A stretch of DNA of 64,000 nt from Shinella sp. H4-D48. GTDB lineage: Bacteria > Pseudomonadota > Alphaproteobacteria > Rhizobiales > Rhizobiaceae. The DNA is taken from NCBI RefSeq assembly GCF_022637395.1, contig NZ_CP093337.1:1968001-2032000 (forward strand), written 5' to 3'. The first letter of the stretch is position 1; the number at the start of each line of letters is the position of its first letter. The notes under the pieces are model-generated. The model did not search any database and was not told the origin of the DNA. It saw only the letters and a program-made list of their open reading frames with translations. Shown piece by piece: positions 37,907 to 45,753 of the stretch. The translations under genes and the position numbers were made by a program.

Positions 37907-38692
37907 TCAGCGTGGAATGCCGGCGAGAACGGAGGCGGCGACATCCATCTCCTCGCGCCGCAGCTCCCGACGCCGGAAGGCTTCCTCATCGGTGCCCCAA
38001 TGCTCGATCTGCCAGTCCTCGTCCACATGAGCGAGAGACCAGGCCGTCTCGGCATCGACAACGCCCTCCGCAAGCGCCAGTGCCAGCAGCGCCGAGCCCG
38101 TCAGCGTCGTGACGGTGTGCAGGCAGGCCAGCGCCAGCGGATCGGTATGCGCAGAGAGTGCTGCGGCAAAGGCGTCGATTGCCGGTGCCGGCTGCTCCTG
38201 GTGCATAACGCCTTCTACAAGGATAAACCGAGCACCCTTGGCCTCAGCCGCCCAGCGCAGGATCGGACCCCAACTGTCGCGCTGGCGGTTGACCAGACCC
38301 TCGGGAGAATCGGCGCGGTAGCACAGCATGTCGGTGCCGGCGAAACGCACGATCTCGTCGGCCACCGCATCGAAATTGGCGGCGACGCCGTCGATTGCCG
38401 TGTTGGCGAGGCGGGTAACGGGCATCTTCGCGGGATCGATCTCCTCGCCCTGCCCGTCCCATTCTTCGCGCAGGCGATCGGCAATCGCCCGGGACGGCAC
38501 CGCCAGAATGTTCTTGCCCGGCGTGCGCACCGGCCTGCCGTCGAGAAGAATGCGGAATCCCTCATCCGACTGCTCGGTCGTCACGTCCGTGTAGAACCGC
38601 TTCGGCAGCGGCCGCTTCATCTGGATTTGCGCGCGGCGTACCGGATCGGGATCGCTCATCGCATCGGAAAGATCGCTTCGGATATCACGCAT
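37907..38692 (-). CDS. ATP12-family F1-ATPase assembly chaperone
   Basis: 261 aa. The conserved start KRFYTDVTTEQSDEGFRILL, then GRPVRTPGKNILAVPSRA and LANTAIDG, and the acidic segment HVDEDWQIEHWGTDEEA are diagnostic of ATP12. In mitochondria ATP12 binds the F1 alpha subunit during assembly; the bacterial homologue is assumed to act similarly. The ATG at 38692 overlaps the HAD gene's end by 8 bases, forming the chain rluA-like / HAD / ATP12, followed by pccB after 87 bases. Confidence 0.9.
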   Translation of the reverse strand: MRDIRSDLSDAMSDPDPVRRAQIQMKRPLPKRFYTDVTTEQSDEGFRILLDGRPVRTPGKNILAVPSRAIADRLREEWDGQGEEIDPAKMPVTRLANTAIDGVAANFDAVADEIVRFAGTDMLCYRADSPEGLVNRQRDSWGPILRWAAEAKGARFILVEGVMHQEQPAPAIDAFAAALSAHTDPLALACLHTVTTLTGSALLALALAEGVVDAETAWSLAHVDEDWQIEHWGTDEEAFRRRELRREEMDVAASVLAGIPR

Positions 38693-39350
38693 CGGAAATC
38701 TCCAGCCATTCGAGAAGGTCGGCCGGCGTGCGCAGGATATGGTCTGCGCCCGCATCAACCAGTTCGGGAACACTTGCATATCCCCAGGAAACGCCGATGG
38801 CCTTGGCACCGGCTGCCTTGGCCATCTGCATGTCATAGACGGCATCGCCGATCACAACCGTGCGGGCCGCATCGATACCCGCCTCGCTGCAACATTCCAT
38901 GACCATGGCCGGATGCGGCTTGGAGGGGCAGTCGTCGGCGGTGCGGGATACGAAGAAAGTCTTGTCGAAGCCATGGGAGGCACGAATGAGATCGAGCCCG
39001 CGGCGGGACTTTCCGGTGACCGCACCGAGGATCAGGTCGTTTTCGCCCTCCAGCCGCGCCATCATCGGCGCGATGCCGTCGAAAAGTGGTTCCTGGAAAC
39101 CGGGCTCGGCACGCACGTCGGTAAAGATGGCCTTGTAATGCGCCGTCATCGCCAGCGCCTCGTCGTCGACATGGGGCTTGTCCTGCATGCGGGCTATCGC
39201 GATATCGAGGGTAAGCCCGATGATCGCCTTGGTCTCGGCCACATCCGGCCGGGCATACCCGAAATCGACGAAGGTGCGGGCCATGACCTCGTGGATCAGC
39301 TTGACGCTGTCCACCAGTGTTCCGTCGCAATCGAAAAGCACAAGCCGCAT
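38685..39350 (-). CDS. HAD-IA family hydrolase, phosphoglycolate phosphatase-like
   Basis: 221 aa. Motif I is VLFDCDGTLVDS, motif II lies in LGAVTGKSRRGLD (Thr), motif III lysine in DCPSKPHPAMV and motif IV acids in VVIGDAVYDMQMA, all in the order of the HAD fold with an alpha-helical cap (about 15-85). It is likely a small-molecule phosphatase; the substrate is not assigned. I use the ATG at 39350 rather than the GTG at 39353 because GAGGA is 6 bases upstream. It shares one base with the stop of the pseudouridine synthase gene. Confidence 0.88.
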   Translation of the reverse strand: MRLVLFDCDGTLVDSVKLIHEVMARTFVDFGYARPDVAETKAIIGLTLDIAIARMQDKPHVDDEALAMTAHYKAIFTDVRAEPGFQEPLFDGIAPMMARLEGENDLILGAVTGKSRRGLDLIRASHGFDKTFFVSRTADDCPSKPHPAMVMECCSEAGIDAARTVVIGDAVYDMQMAKAAGAKAIGVSWGYASVPELVDAGADHILRTPADLLEWLEISDA

Positions 39351-40342
39351 CACTCTTCCTCATCCGCGGTGTTCTGGTCGAAACCGAAGAGGTTCCATGT
39401 TTGCACCATGTGCGGCGGCAGGGGCGCGGTCACACGCAGGCGCCCGCCATTCGGATGCGGAATATCGATGTGACGCGCATGCAGATGGAGCCGGTTCTGG
39501 ACCCCGCCGGGGAAATTCCAGTTCACATCCGAATCGAAATACTTGGGGTCGCCGAGAATGGGATGGCCGATATGCAGGGCATGGACGCGCAGCTGATGGG
39601 TACGCCCGGTGTAGGGTTCCATCTCTAGCCACGCGAAGTTCTGCCCCGCCTGCTCGACGACGCGGTAGAAGGAGACGGCGTGGTCTGCGCCATCCTCGCC
39701 GTGCTTGGCGATACGCATGCGATCGCCATCCGGCGTCTGCTCCTTGACGAGCCAGGTGGAAATCTTGTCCTCGCGCTTCTTCGGCACGCCCTTGACCAGC
39801 GACCAGTAGGTCTTCTTGGTGTCGCGCTCGCGAAACGCCGCCGTGAGCTTCTGCGCGGCACCGCGCGTGCGGGCGATGACAAGAACGCCCGACGTGTCGC
39901 GGTCGAGGCGATGCACGAGGCGCGGCTTCTCGCCCTTCTGGCTCGTCCAGGCTTCCAGCATCTGGTCGATATGGCGCGTGACGCCCGAACCGCCCTGCAC
40001 GGCGATGCCGGCCGGCTTGTTGAGCACGAACACCTTGTCATCCTCATGCAGCAGCATGCGCGACAGGAGTTCGCCGTCAGGGGAGTGCTTGAGATCACGG
40101 CTGGCAATGGGGCCGGACTTCGCAGCTTTCGGATCGACATCCATGGGCGGGATGCGGATAATCTGTCCGGGCTGTATGCGCGTGTCGCTTTTCGCACGCC
40201 CGCCGTCGATGCGGACCTGCCCGGAGCGCAGCAATTTTTGAAGCTGGCCAAAGCCGAGCCCCGGATAGTGGACCTTGAACCAACGGTCGAGACGCATGCC
40301 CGCCTCGTCGTTATCCACCTGCTTGTGTTCGATGCCTGCCAT
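39350..40342 (-). CDS. RluA-family pseudouridine synthase (RluC-like)
   Basis: 330 aa. An N-terminal S4 RNA-binding domain (about 15-75, AGMRLDRWFKVHYPGLGFGQ) is followed by the catalytic domain with HRLDRDTSGVLV (catalytic Asp147) and the RTHQLRVH motif. RluC modifies several uridines in 23S rRNA; RluD or another RluA member cannot be excluded from sequence alone. First gene of the rluC-like / HAD / ATP12 chain. Confidence 0.88.
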   Translation of the reverse strand: MAGIEHKQVDNDEAGMRLDRWFKVHYPGLGFGQLQKLLRSGQVRIDGGRAKSDTRIQPGQIIRIPPMDVDPKAAKSGPIASRDLKHSPDGELLSRMLLHEDDKVFVLNKPAGIAVQGGSGVTRHIDQMLEAWTSQKGEKPRLVHRLDRDTSGVLVIARTRGAAQKLTAAFRERDTKKTYWSLVKGVPKKREDKISTWLVKEQTPDGDRMRIAKHGEDGADHAVSFYRVVEQAGQNFAWLEMEPYTGRTHQLRVHALHIGHPILGDPKYFDSDVNWNFPGGVQNRLHLHARHIDIPHPNGGRLRVTAPLPPHMVQTWNLFGFDQNTADEEE

Positions 40343-40388
40343 GTCAGCCTTCTTTCGTTGCGCCGCTCTTAGCGCAAGAACGAAGGAA

Positions 40389-40625
40389 TTAGAAGGCGCG
40401 GAAGGTCAGTGTCGTCAGCGAACGCACGATGCCGGGAATGGACGCGACATGATCGTTGATGAACTTGCCGATATCCTCTTCGCTTTCGACATATATCTTG
40501 AGCAGCAGGTCGAACTCGCCGCTCGTCGAATAGAGCTCCGAAATGAGTTCGGTTGCGTAAAGCGCATCGGCCACCTCATAGGTCTTGCCCGGGGCGCATT
40601 GCAGTTGCACGAAAATCGGCTTCAT
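40389..40625 (-). CDS. stand-alone Lrp/AsnC ligand-binding (RAM) domain protein
   Basis: 78 aa. The whole chain is one alpha-beta RAM domain (PIFVQLQCAPGKTYEVADAL, then SGEFDLLLKIYV and GIVRSLTTLTF). There is no DNA-binding domain. Such small proteins form the same ring assemblies as Lrp effector domains and may sense amino acids or modulate full-length Lrp proteins. The ATG at 40625 gives the domain start; further upstream in-frame codons lack homology. Its role is unknown. Confidence 0.82.
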   Translation of the reverse strand: MKPIFVQLQCAPGKTYEVADALYATELISELYSTSGEFDLLLKIYVESEEDIGKFINDHVASIPGIVRSLTTLTFRAF

Positions 40626-40833
40626 CGGTCCTCCCGTGCCATCGGCGGCATGCTCGAGCCGCGCGACTCCGGCGGCATTACGCATTCCTTATGACGGAAT
40701 TGTCACCGCAAAGGCAAGACCGCCGGAAACAGCCGACATCGGTTAAAATTCGATGAAAATACAAGCATCATAATTCACTGCAGCGAAATTCCCGAATGCT
40801 AGAGTCGATCATCCGACCAACCGTTGAAATGCC

Positions 40834-41121
40834 ATGACCCAGATCGTGACAGTCTCTCCGGCAACCGCCGCCTATGCCTCTCTCGGCATGAAAACCACAA
40901 CGCGGAGCCATACGCTCTTCGAGGAACGCATCCATCACTGGAGCGAGGATGCGAAGGTGCGCGGCGATGCCCGCGTGCTCGCGGTCCTCAACGTCATCCA
41001 GCCCCCGGCGCTTGCGCTCGCCCTCCTCACCGCGCCGGACCTGCGCCCCCAGGTAACGGTCGCCGAGGCACAGCGCCAATACGACGAGAACGGTCAGGAA
41101 GTACCGCCCGACGTCGACTGA
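40834..41121 (+). CDS. hypothetical protein, 95 aa
   Basis: I do not recognise this protein. It is soluble, with a basic N-terminal half (TTTRSHTLFEERIHHWSED) and a central Leu/Ala-rich segment too short for a confident membrane helix, ending in an acidic tail. A strong intrinsic terminator lies 34 bases after its stop, which supports it as an expressed gene. It is divergent from the RAM-domain gene. Confidence 0.55.
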   Translation: MTQIVTVSPATAAYASLGMKTTTRSHTLFEERIHHWSEDAKVRGDARVLAVLNVIQPPALALALLTAPDLRPQVTVAEAQRQYDENGQEVPPDVD

Positions 41122-41154
41122 CACCTCCCCAACAACAGCCGTCCCCAACACCTC

Positions 41155-41180
41155 GCCCCCGTTACCGGGGGCTTTCTTTT
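41155..41180 (+). terminator. intrinsic terminator
   Basis: Arms 41155-41161 (GCCCCCG) and 41166-41172 (CGGGGGC) with the loop TTAC, followed on the plus strand by TTTCTTTT. It ends transcription of the 95-aa gene. Confidence 0.92.
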
Positions 41181-41246
41181 CATGTCGTATGTCTTCATAG
41201 CCGAAGCATCGCTGATACCCGCCAACAAAGTTGGATGAGATTTCGA

Positions 41247-42001
41247 CCGACTAGGAGAGGTGGATCACCGGTTACGTAAAATCGGTCGACTAGCACTTTC
41301 GCTTGGCGCGCAACCACTACCTGGCCATGTACACGCACTCAACCCAATGCTACCCTGAATAGGCAATGGGGAGCGCGCTAATGACGGGAAAGAAGACGGC
41401 TCATACGGGGTGGCATTTCATACTGACGACGAACGGGTGGCATTGGGAATTGTTTGACGAGAACGGCAATTGGATCGGTCGGTCCATCATGTCGTTTCCA
41501 ACAAAACAAGCCTGCTATGAAAACGCGCTTGCGCATAGCAGGGCGAAACGGCCTTTCATTGAGCGGGAGAAGGACCTCACACACGAAGAAGAGCGCGATC
41601 GCCGTAATGATCTTCATGCCTTCCGCAGTTGGTTTGCCATGAAACAACAGGCCTTCTCCGCCGGATTCGCTGAGGGTAGCGAATCGTCAGCCGAGCGTCA
41701 CGGCGTCGGTGAAGAAGAGACATGGTATGTTTACATACTGTCGTCAGGCGCAAGCGATCTGTTGCTGTTAGAGGCGGAAAACACGCTGGAGCCGCACGTA
41801 AACAAGGCGAAGAACGGCTCCGCCGCCAAGCACGCGAAGGTACTGGTGTGGTGCGAATGGCATGACAGTAAGGAAAGCGCCATGAACCGTCTGAAGGAGA
41901 TGCGGAAATGGTCGCGGCAGAGGAAGATCGGTTTCATCGAGGCATCCAATCCCGGCTGGAACGACATCTCTGAAAGCTTCGCGGCGCGGTAGCCGACTAG
42001 G
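41247..42001. repeat. 9-bp direct repeats bracketing the degenerate GIY-YIG gene
   Basis: CCGACTAGG occurs at 41247-41255 and again at 41993-42001, just outside the 203-aa gene; the second copy begins right after its stop codon. A related TCGACTAG lies at 41286-41293, and TCGACCGA / TCGGTCGA make a short inverted repeat nearby. The bracketed DNA is visibly less GC-rich than its surroundings in places (about 50% at 41401-41460). The pattern could be the trace of an insertion, but no integrase or transposase is present. Confidence 0.35.
41381..41992 (+). CDS. two-domain protein: YegP-like N-terminus, degenerate GIY-YIG-like C-terminus
   Basis: 203 aa from the ATG at 41381, with GGGGAG 7 bases upstream. 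Residues about 10-55 (TTNGWHWELFDENGNWIG, later TKQACYENA) resemble one DUF1508/YegP repeat. A charged linker follows. Residues about 115-197 resemble UPF0213/GIY-YIG proteins: WYVYIL replaces the first strand, VLVWCEWHDSKESAMNR and KWSRQRKIGFIEASNPGWNDI match the end of that family. The GIY and YIG motifs and the catalytic arginine are gone (LEPHV where LxxRV is expected), so nuclease activity is unlikely. Both domain assignments are by eye. Confidence 0.6.
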   Translation: MTGKKTAHTGWHFILTTNGWHWELFDENGNWIGRSIMSFPTKQACYENALAHSRAKRPFIEREKDLTHEEERDRRNDLHAFRSWFAMKQQAFSAGFAEGSESSAERHGVGEEETWYVYILSSGASDLLLLEAENTLEPHVNKAKNGSAAKHAKVLVWCEWHDSKESAMNRLKEMRKWSRQRKIGFIEASNPGWNDISESFAAR

Positions 42002-42097
42002 TTGTCATTGCGGTGCAGGATTGCACGGGCTACATGCGAACGTCCCGTTACGGGGAATCGCCTTATGGCGAATCCCGTGATGCAGAAGGAACCGCCG

Positions 42098-43090
42098 ATG
42101 CCCACAGCACCGCGCAAGGGAGCGATCGCCCTCGCCTACCGTGTTTTCGTCCTGCCGGGCGTCATTGTCTATCTTTTCGCCGTCAGTACCGTCGTGCTTG
42201 CCGCCGACCGCTTCTGGCTGGTCGATCTTGTCACCTTCGCCTGGCCCTACGTTGTCGCCGTCGGCGTGCTGCTGACTGTCGCGGCCTTGCTGACACGCCG
42301 CGTCAAGGCTATCGCCATGGCGGTGATCGGCCTTGCGGTCGCGCTCCTGCCGGCCGCGGACGTGCCGACCGCCCGTGCCTCCTCCGCGCAAGGCGGCATC
42401 AAGGTGATGACGGCGAACATCTTCGGCGACAATATCAAGGATCGCGCCGCCTTCCTTGCCCTGTTGAAGCAGGAGCGGCCCGACGTCGTCGTTCTCGAAG
42501 AGACCAGTCCCGCCTGGGAGCGGCTCATTTCGTCATCCGGCCTTTATCCCTATGAGAGCAGCACCGAAGCGATGCTGCGGGACGCGCTGAAAGTCTATTC
42601 GACCCTGCCCATCCGCGCTGAAACGGAACTGAAGCGCGCCGTCACCGAGCCTCAGGCCTACAAGCAGCCACTGCGGCTCGAGCTCGATCTCGCCGGCAAG
42701 CCGCTTTTTCTCTATGCCTTCCATCCGGAAACGCCGCGCCGGCTCTGGCAGTGGCGCGACCGCAATGCCTATCTCTCGGCCGCCGCCGATGCGGTGAAAG
42801 GCGATCTGGAACGGGCGCCGGTGATTGTGGCCGGCGACTGGAACACACCAACCTGGTCGCCCTTCTTCCGCACCTTCCTCCAGCAATCAGGTCTGGCTTC
42901 CACGGCGGATGGTTGGCTGCAGCCAGTCACGCGCTTTACCATGAAGCTCGAGGCCTTCGCCTATGTCGGCGCCACCATCGACCACATCGCCGTTTCACCG
43001 GACATCTTCCTGCGCAAGCACCGTGTCGGTCCGGCCTTCGGCTCGAACCACCGGCCAGTCATCGCAGAACTGACGCTGCCGCAGACCTGA
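42098..43090 (+). CDS. endonuclease/exonuclease/phosphatase-family membrane protein
   Basis: 330 aa. Two or three N-terminal membrane helices (about 10-95) precede an EEP domain with MTANIFGD, VVVLEETSPAW (catalytic Glu), VAGDWNTPTWSPF, ATIDHIAVS and SNHRPVIAEL. Membrane-tethered EEP proteins of this form are common in rhizobia; the active domain would face the periplasm if the helices are three. The substrate is unknown. I chose the ATG at 42098, with AAGGA 6 bases upstream; in-frame ATGs at 42065 and 42080 are alternatives. Confidence 0.85.
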   Translation: MPTAPRKGAIALAYRVFVLPGVIVYLFAVSTVVLAADRFWLVDLVTFAWPYVVAVGVLLTVAALLTRRVKAIAMAVIGLAVALLPAADVPTARASSAQGGIKVMTANIFGDNIKDRAAFLALLKQERPDVVVLEETSPAWERLISSSGLYPYESSTEAMLRDALKVYSTLPIRAETELKRAVTEPQAYKQPLRLELDLAGKPLFLYAFHPETPRRLWQWRDRNAYLSAAADAVKGDLERAPVIVAGDWNTPTWSPFFRTFLQQSGLASTADGWLQPVTRFTMKLEAFAYVGATIDHIAVSPDIFLRKHRVGPAFGSNHRPVIAELTLPQT

Positions 43091-43151
43091 GACCTCGTCG
43101 CGCCGAAAAAATACGCTATCTTGTCAGGGTAGCCGAAACGAGGAGACGACG

Positions 43152-43322
43152 ATGACGACCAAGAAGGACAGCCCGAAAACCTCGCTCGAACAGGAACGTG
43201 CCCGGCAGAAGGAAAAGAGCCCGAAGGCCGAGCAGGACGACTATCTGGAGGAAGCGCTGGAAGAGACCTTTCCGGCGAGCGACCCGATCGCGCCCGGTGA
43301 TGTGAAGGATCACGCCAAGTGA
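43152..43322 (+). CDS. small conserved protein with EETFPASDP motif, 56 aa
   Basis: A very charged, probably disordered protein whose C-terminal half carries LEEALEETFPASDPIAP. That motif recurs in many small alphaproteobacterial proteins of unknown function. GGAGAC precedes the ATG by 6 bases. The stop is 13 bases before the GTG of the next gene, so the two are likely co-transcribed. Confidence 0.7.
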   Translation: MTTKKDSPKTSLEQERARQKEKSPKAEQDDYLEEALEETFPASDPIAPGDVKDHAK

Positions 43323-43335
43323 GTGGAGCCGCGGC

Positions 43336-43986
43336 GTGAACGGCAGTTTTCTCTTCACCGGCCCGGACGACGCGCCGGTGACACTGCTCCTGGCCCATGG
43401 CAGCGGAGCACCGATGGACTCGCCGGCCATGAATGCGGCTGCCGAGGCGCTGGCGGCGCAGGGCCTGCGTATCGCGCGGTTCGAATTCTCCTACATGGCG
43501 GCGCGGCGCACCAACGGCAGCCGTCGGCCGCCGCCCAAGGCAGAGACACTGAACCCGGAGTTCCGCGCGGCCGTTTTGGCGCTCGGCGCGAACGGCCCGC
43601 TGGTCATCGGCGGCAAGTCGATGGGTGGGCGCGTCGCCAGCATGGTGGCGGACGATCTCCATGCCGCCGGCATCGTCGCAGGTCTGCTCTGTCTCGGCTA
43701 TCCGTTCCACCCGCCGGAAAAGCCGACGCAGTTGCGCACCGCCCACCTGATGACGTTGAAGACGCCGACGCTCATCTGCCAGGGCACGCGCGATCCCTTC
43801 GGCACGAAGGAAGAGGTTTCGACCTATGGCCTGCCCGAAAGCATCCGCCTCTTGCGGCTCGAAGACGGCGATCATGACCTGAAGCCGCGCAAGTCTATTT
43901 CCGGTTTCTCCGCCGCCGACCATCTCGCCACGATGGCAAGGACGGTAAAAGAGTGGACCGAGACCCTCCGACACCCGGCCAAATAA
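43336..43986 (+). CDS. alpha/beta hydrolase, KANL3/Tex30-like
   Basis: 216 aa. LLLAHGSGAPMDSPAMN near the N-terminus, the nucleophile elbow GGKSMGGRVAS (Ser about 97), and late TPTLICQGTRDPFG and DGDHDLKPRK give a complete Ser-Asp-His set. This KANL3/Tex30-like family is uncharacterised in bacteria. The start is a GTG at 43336 with GGAG 7 bases upstream. It follows the small EETFPASDP gene by 13 bases. Confidence 0.85.
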   Translation: MNGSFLFTGPDDAPVTLLLAHGSGAPMDSPAMNAAAEALAAQGLRIARFEFSYMAARRTNGSRRPPPKAETLNPEFRAAVLALGANGPLVIGGKSMGGRVASMVADDLHAAGIVAGLLCLGYPFHPPEKPTQLRTAHLMTLKTPTLICQGTRDPFGTKEEVSTYGLPESIRLLRLEDGDHDLKPRKSISGFSAADHLATMARTVKEWTETLRHPAK

Positions 43987-44128
43987 AGCTGAGGGACTGA
44001 TTCAACGGTTTGACGAATTGAATCCGCTTTTCCATGCAAGGCTTTGAAACGCTATCCATTTTCGAAAAAGGGAACATTAACCGGGCTGTGCCAGAATGTT
44101 GGTTCCATCCCCCAAAGTCGGGCAAGCC

Positions 44129-44443
44129 ATGACGCACAGCTTTGCTTATACGCACTACGACCTCGACATGCAGCGCAGCGGAACGGTCATAGAGATCACG
44201 CTGTCAGCCGTCGCCAATGTGCGCCTGATGAGCCATGGCAATTTCGACCTGTTCAAAAATGCCCGTCAGCACAAGTTTCTCGGCGGCGTGGCCAAGCAAT
44301 CGCCGATCCGGCTGAAAATCCCGCAGAGCGGGCACTGGCATATCGTGGTGGATATGGAAGGGCATCCGGGCAAGGCGCAATCCTCGATCAAGATCGTGCC
44401 GAAAGGCCCGGAAAAGCCCGCGCAACGCTTCAACGCCGCCTAG
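44129..44443 (+). CDS. DUF1883 domain protein
   Basis: 104 aa. The conserved DUF1883 pattern THYDLDMQRSGTVIEITLS, then NVRLMSHGNFDLFKN and IPQSGHWHIVVDMEGH is clear. The domain is a small beta fold of unknown function, sometimes linked to signalling domains; here it stands alone. The stop codon overlaps that of the convergent rarA within the palindrome CTAG. Its 142-base upstream gap contains no other gene. Confidence 0.85.
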   Translation: MTHSFAYTHYDLDMQRSGTVIEITLSAVANVRLMSHGNFDLFKNARQHKFLGGVAKQSPIRLKIPQSGHWHIVVDMEGHPGKAQSSIKIVPKGPEKPAQRFNAA

Positions 44444-45753
44444 CTGCAGCCGCGCTCGTGGCGCAGCTTCGCCCACCATTCCAGCCGCTTGCGAAGCTCG
44501 CGCTCGAAACCGCGCTCCGGCGGATTGTAGAAGGTCCTGCGGCCCATCTTCTCCGGGAAATAATCCTGGCCGGAAAAGGCATCCGGCTGGTCATGGTCGT
44601 AGAGGTAGCCGTCGCTATAGCCCTCCCCCTTCATCAGCTTGGTCGGCGCGTTGAGGATGTGCTTGGGCGGCAGCAGCGAACCGTTCTCCTTCGCCGCGCG
44701 CATTGCGGATTTGTAGGCGGTGTAGACGGCATTCGATTTCGGCGCAGTGGCGAGATAGACGCAGGCCTGCGCCAGCGCCAGTTCGCCCTCCGGCGAGCCC
44801 AGGAAATCATAGGCGTCCTTGGCTGCATTGCACACGACGAGCGCCTGCGGATCGGCAAGGCCGATATCCTCGACGGCCATGCGCACCATGCGCCGGCACA
44901 GGAACAGCGGATCCTCGCCGGCATCCAGCATGCGGGAGAGATAGTAGAGCGATGCATCCGGGTCGGAGCCGCGCACCGCCTTATGCAGCGCTGAAATAAG
45001 ATTGTAGTGGCCGTCCTGCGACTTGTCGTAGACGGGCGCGCGGCGCTGCACGATGCGAAAGAGATCGTCCTGCCCGAAGGTCTCGCCGGCGCGCGCGGCG
45101 CGCCACACCTCTTCGGCCAGCGTCAGCACGGCGCGGCCATCGCCGTCCGCCATGCGCAGGAGCGACGCACGCGCCTCCTCATCGAGCGGAAGCGGCTTTT
45201 CCTCTACCGTCTCCGCCCGTTTCAGAAGCTCTTCGAGACTTTGCTCGTCATGGGGCTTGAAGGTCAGTACGCGTGCCCGCGACAGAAGCGCCGCATTCAG
45301 CTCGAAGGACGGGTTCTCGGTCGTCGCACCGACAAGCACGATGGTGCCGTCTTCCATGACAGGCAGGAAACTGTCCTGCTGGGCACGGTTGAAGCGATGG
45401 ATCTCGTCGACGAAGAGCAAGGTCTGGCGGCCGCCCATACGACGCGCTCGCGCCGCTTCGAAGACCTTCTTGAGGTCAGCCACACCGGAGAAGATCGCGG
45501 AGATCTGCTCGAAGGCGAGCCCCGTCTCCCCGGATAGCAGTCGTGCGACCGTTGTCTTTCCGGTGCCGGGTGGCCCCCAGAAGATCATGGAGCCAAGTGA
45601 GCCAGCCTCGATCATGCGCGAAAGCACGCCGTCCGGCCCGGTCAGATGCGCCTGGCCGGAGACTTCGCCCAGCGTGCGCGGACGCAGGCGGTCGGCCAGA
45701 GGCCGTTTTGCCGCCATGTCCTCGGGTTCACGCGGGGCGAAGAGATCGCTCAT
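44440..45753 (-). CDS. rarA: replication-associated recombination ATPase RarA (MgsA)
   Basis: 437 aa AAA+ ATPase. LADRLRPRTLGEVSGQAHL opens the family; Walker A is GPPGTGKTT, Walker B LLFVDEIHRFNRAQQD, sensor 1 GATTENPSFELN, and the C-terminal tetramerisation domain contains YSDGYLYDHDQPDAFSGQDY. RarA acts at stalled replication forks. Its ATG overlaps the Deg protease stop (ATGA), so the two are co-expressed. Confidence 0.94.
   Translation of the reverse strand: MSDLFAPREPEDMAAKRPLADRLRPRTLGEVSGQAHLTGPDGVLSRMIEAGSLGSMIFWGPPGTGKTTVARLLSGETGLAFEQISAIFSGVADLKKVFEAARARRMGGRQTLLFVDEIHRFNRAQQDSFLPVMEDGTIVLVGATTENPSFELNAALLSRARVLTFKPHDEQSLEELLKRAETVEEKPLPLDEEARASLLRMADGDGRAVLTLAEEVWRAARAGETFGQDDLFRIVQRRAPVYDKSQDGHYNLISALHKAVRGSDPDASLYYLSRMLDAGEDPLFLCRRMVRMAVEDIGLADPQALVVCNAAKDAYDFLGSPEGELALAQACVYLATAPKSNAVYTAYKSAMRAAKENGSLLPPKHILNAPTKLMKGEGYSDGYLYDHDQPDAFSGQDYFPEKMGRRTFYNPPERGFERELRKRLEWWAKLRHERGCS

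Noticed and set aside
40834-42001. Prophage or integron remnant around 41-42 kb
   Set aside because: Despite the direct repeats and lower GC there is no integrase, transposase, attC-like structure or phage gene, so I record only the repeats and the unusual gene.
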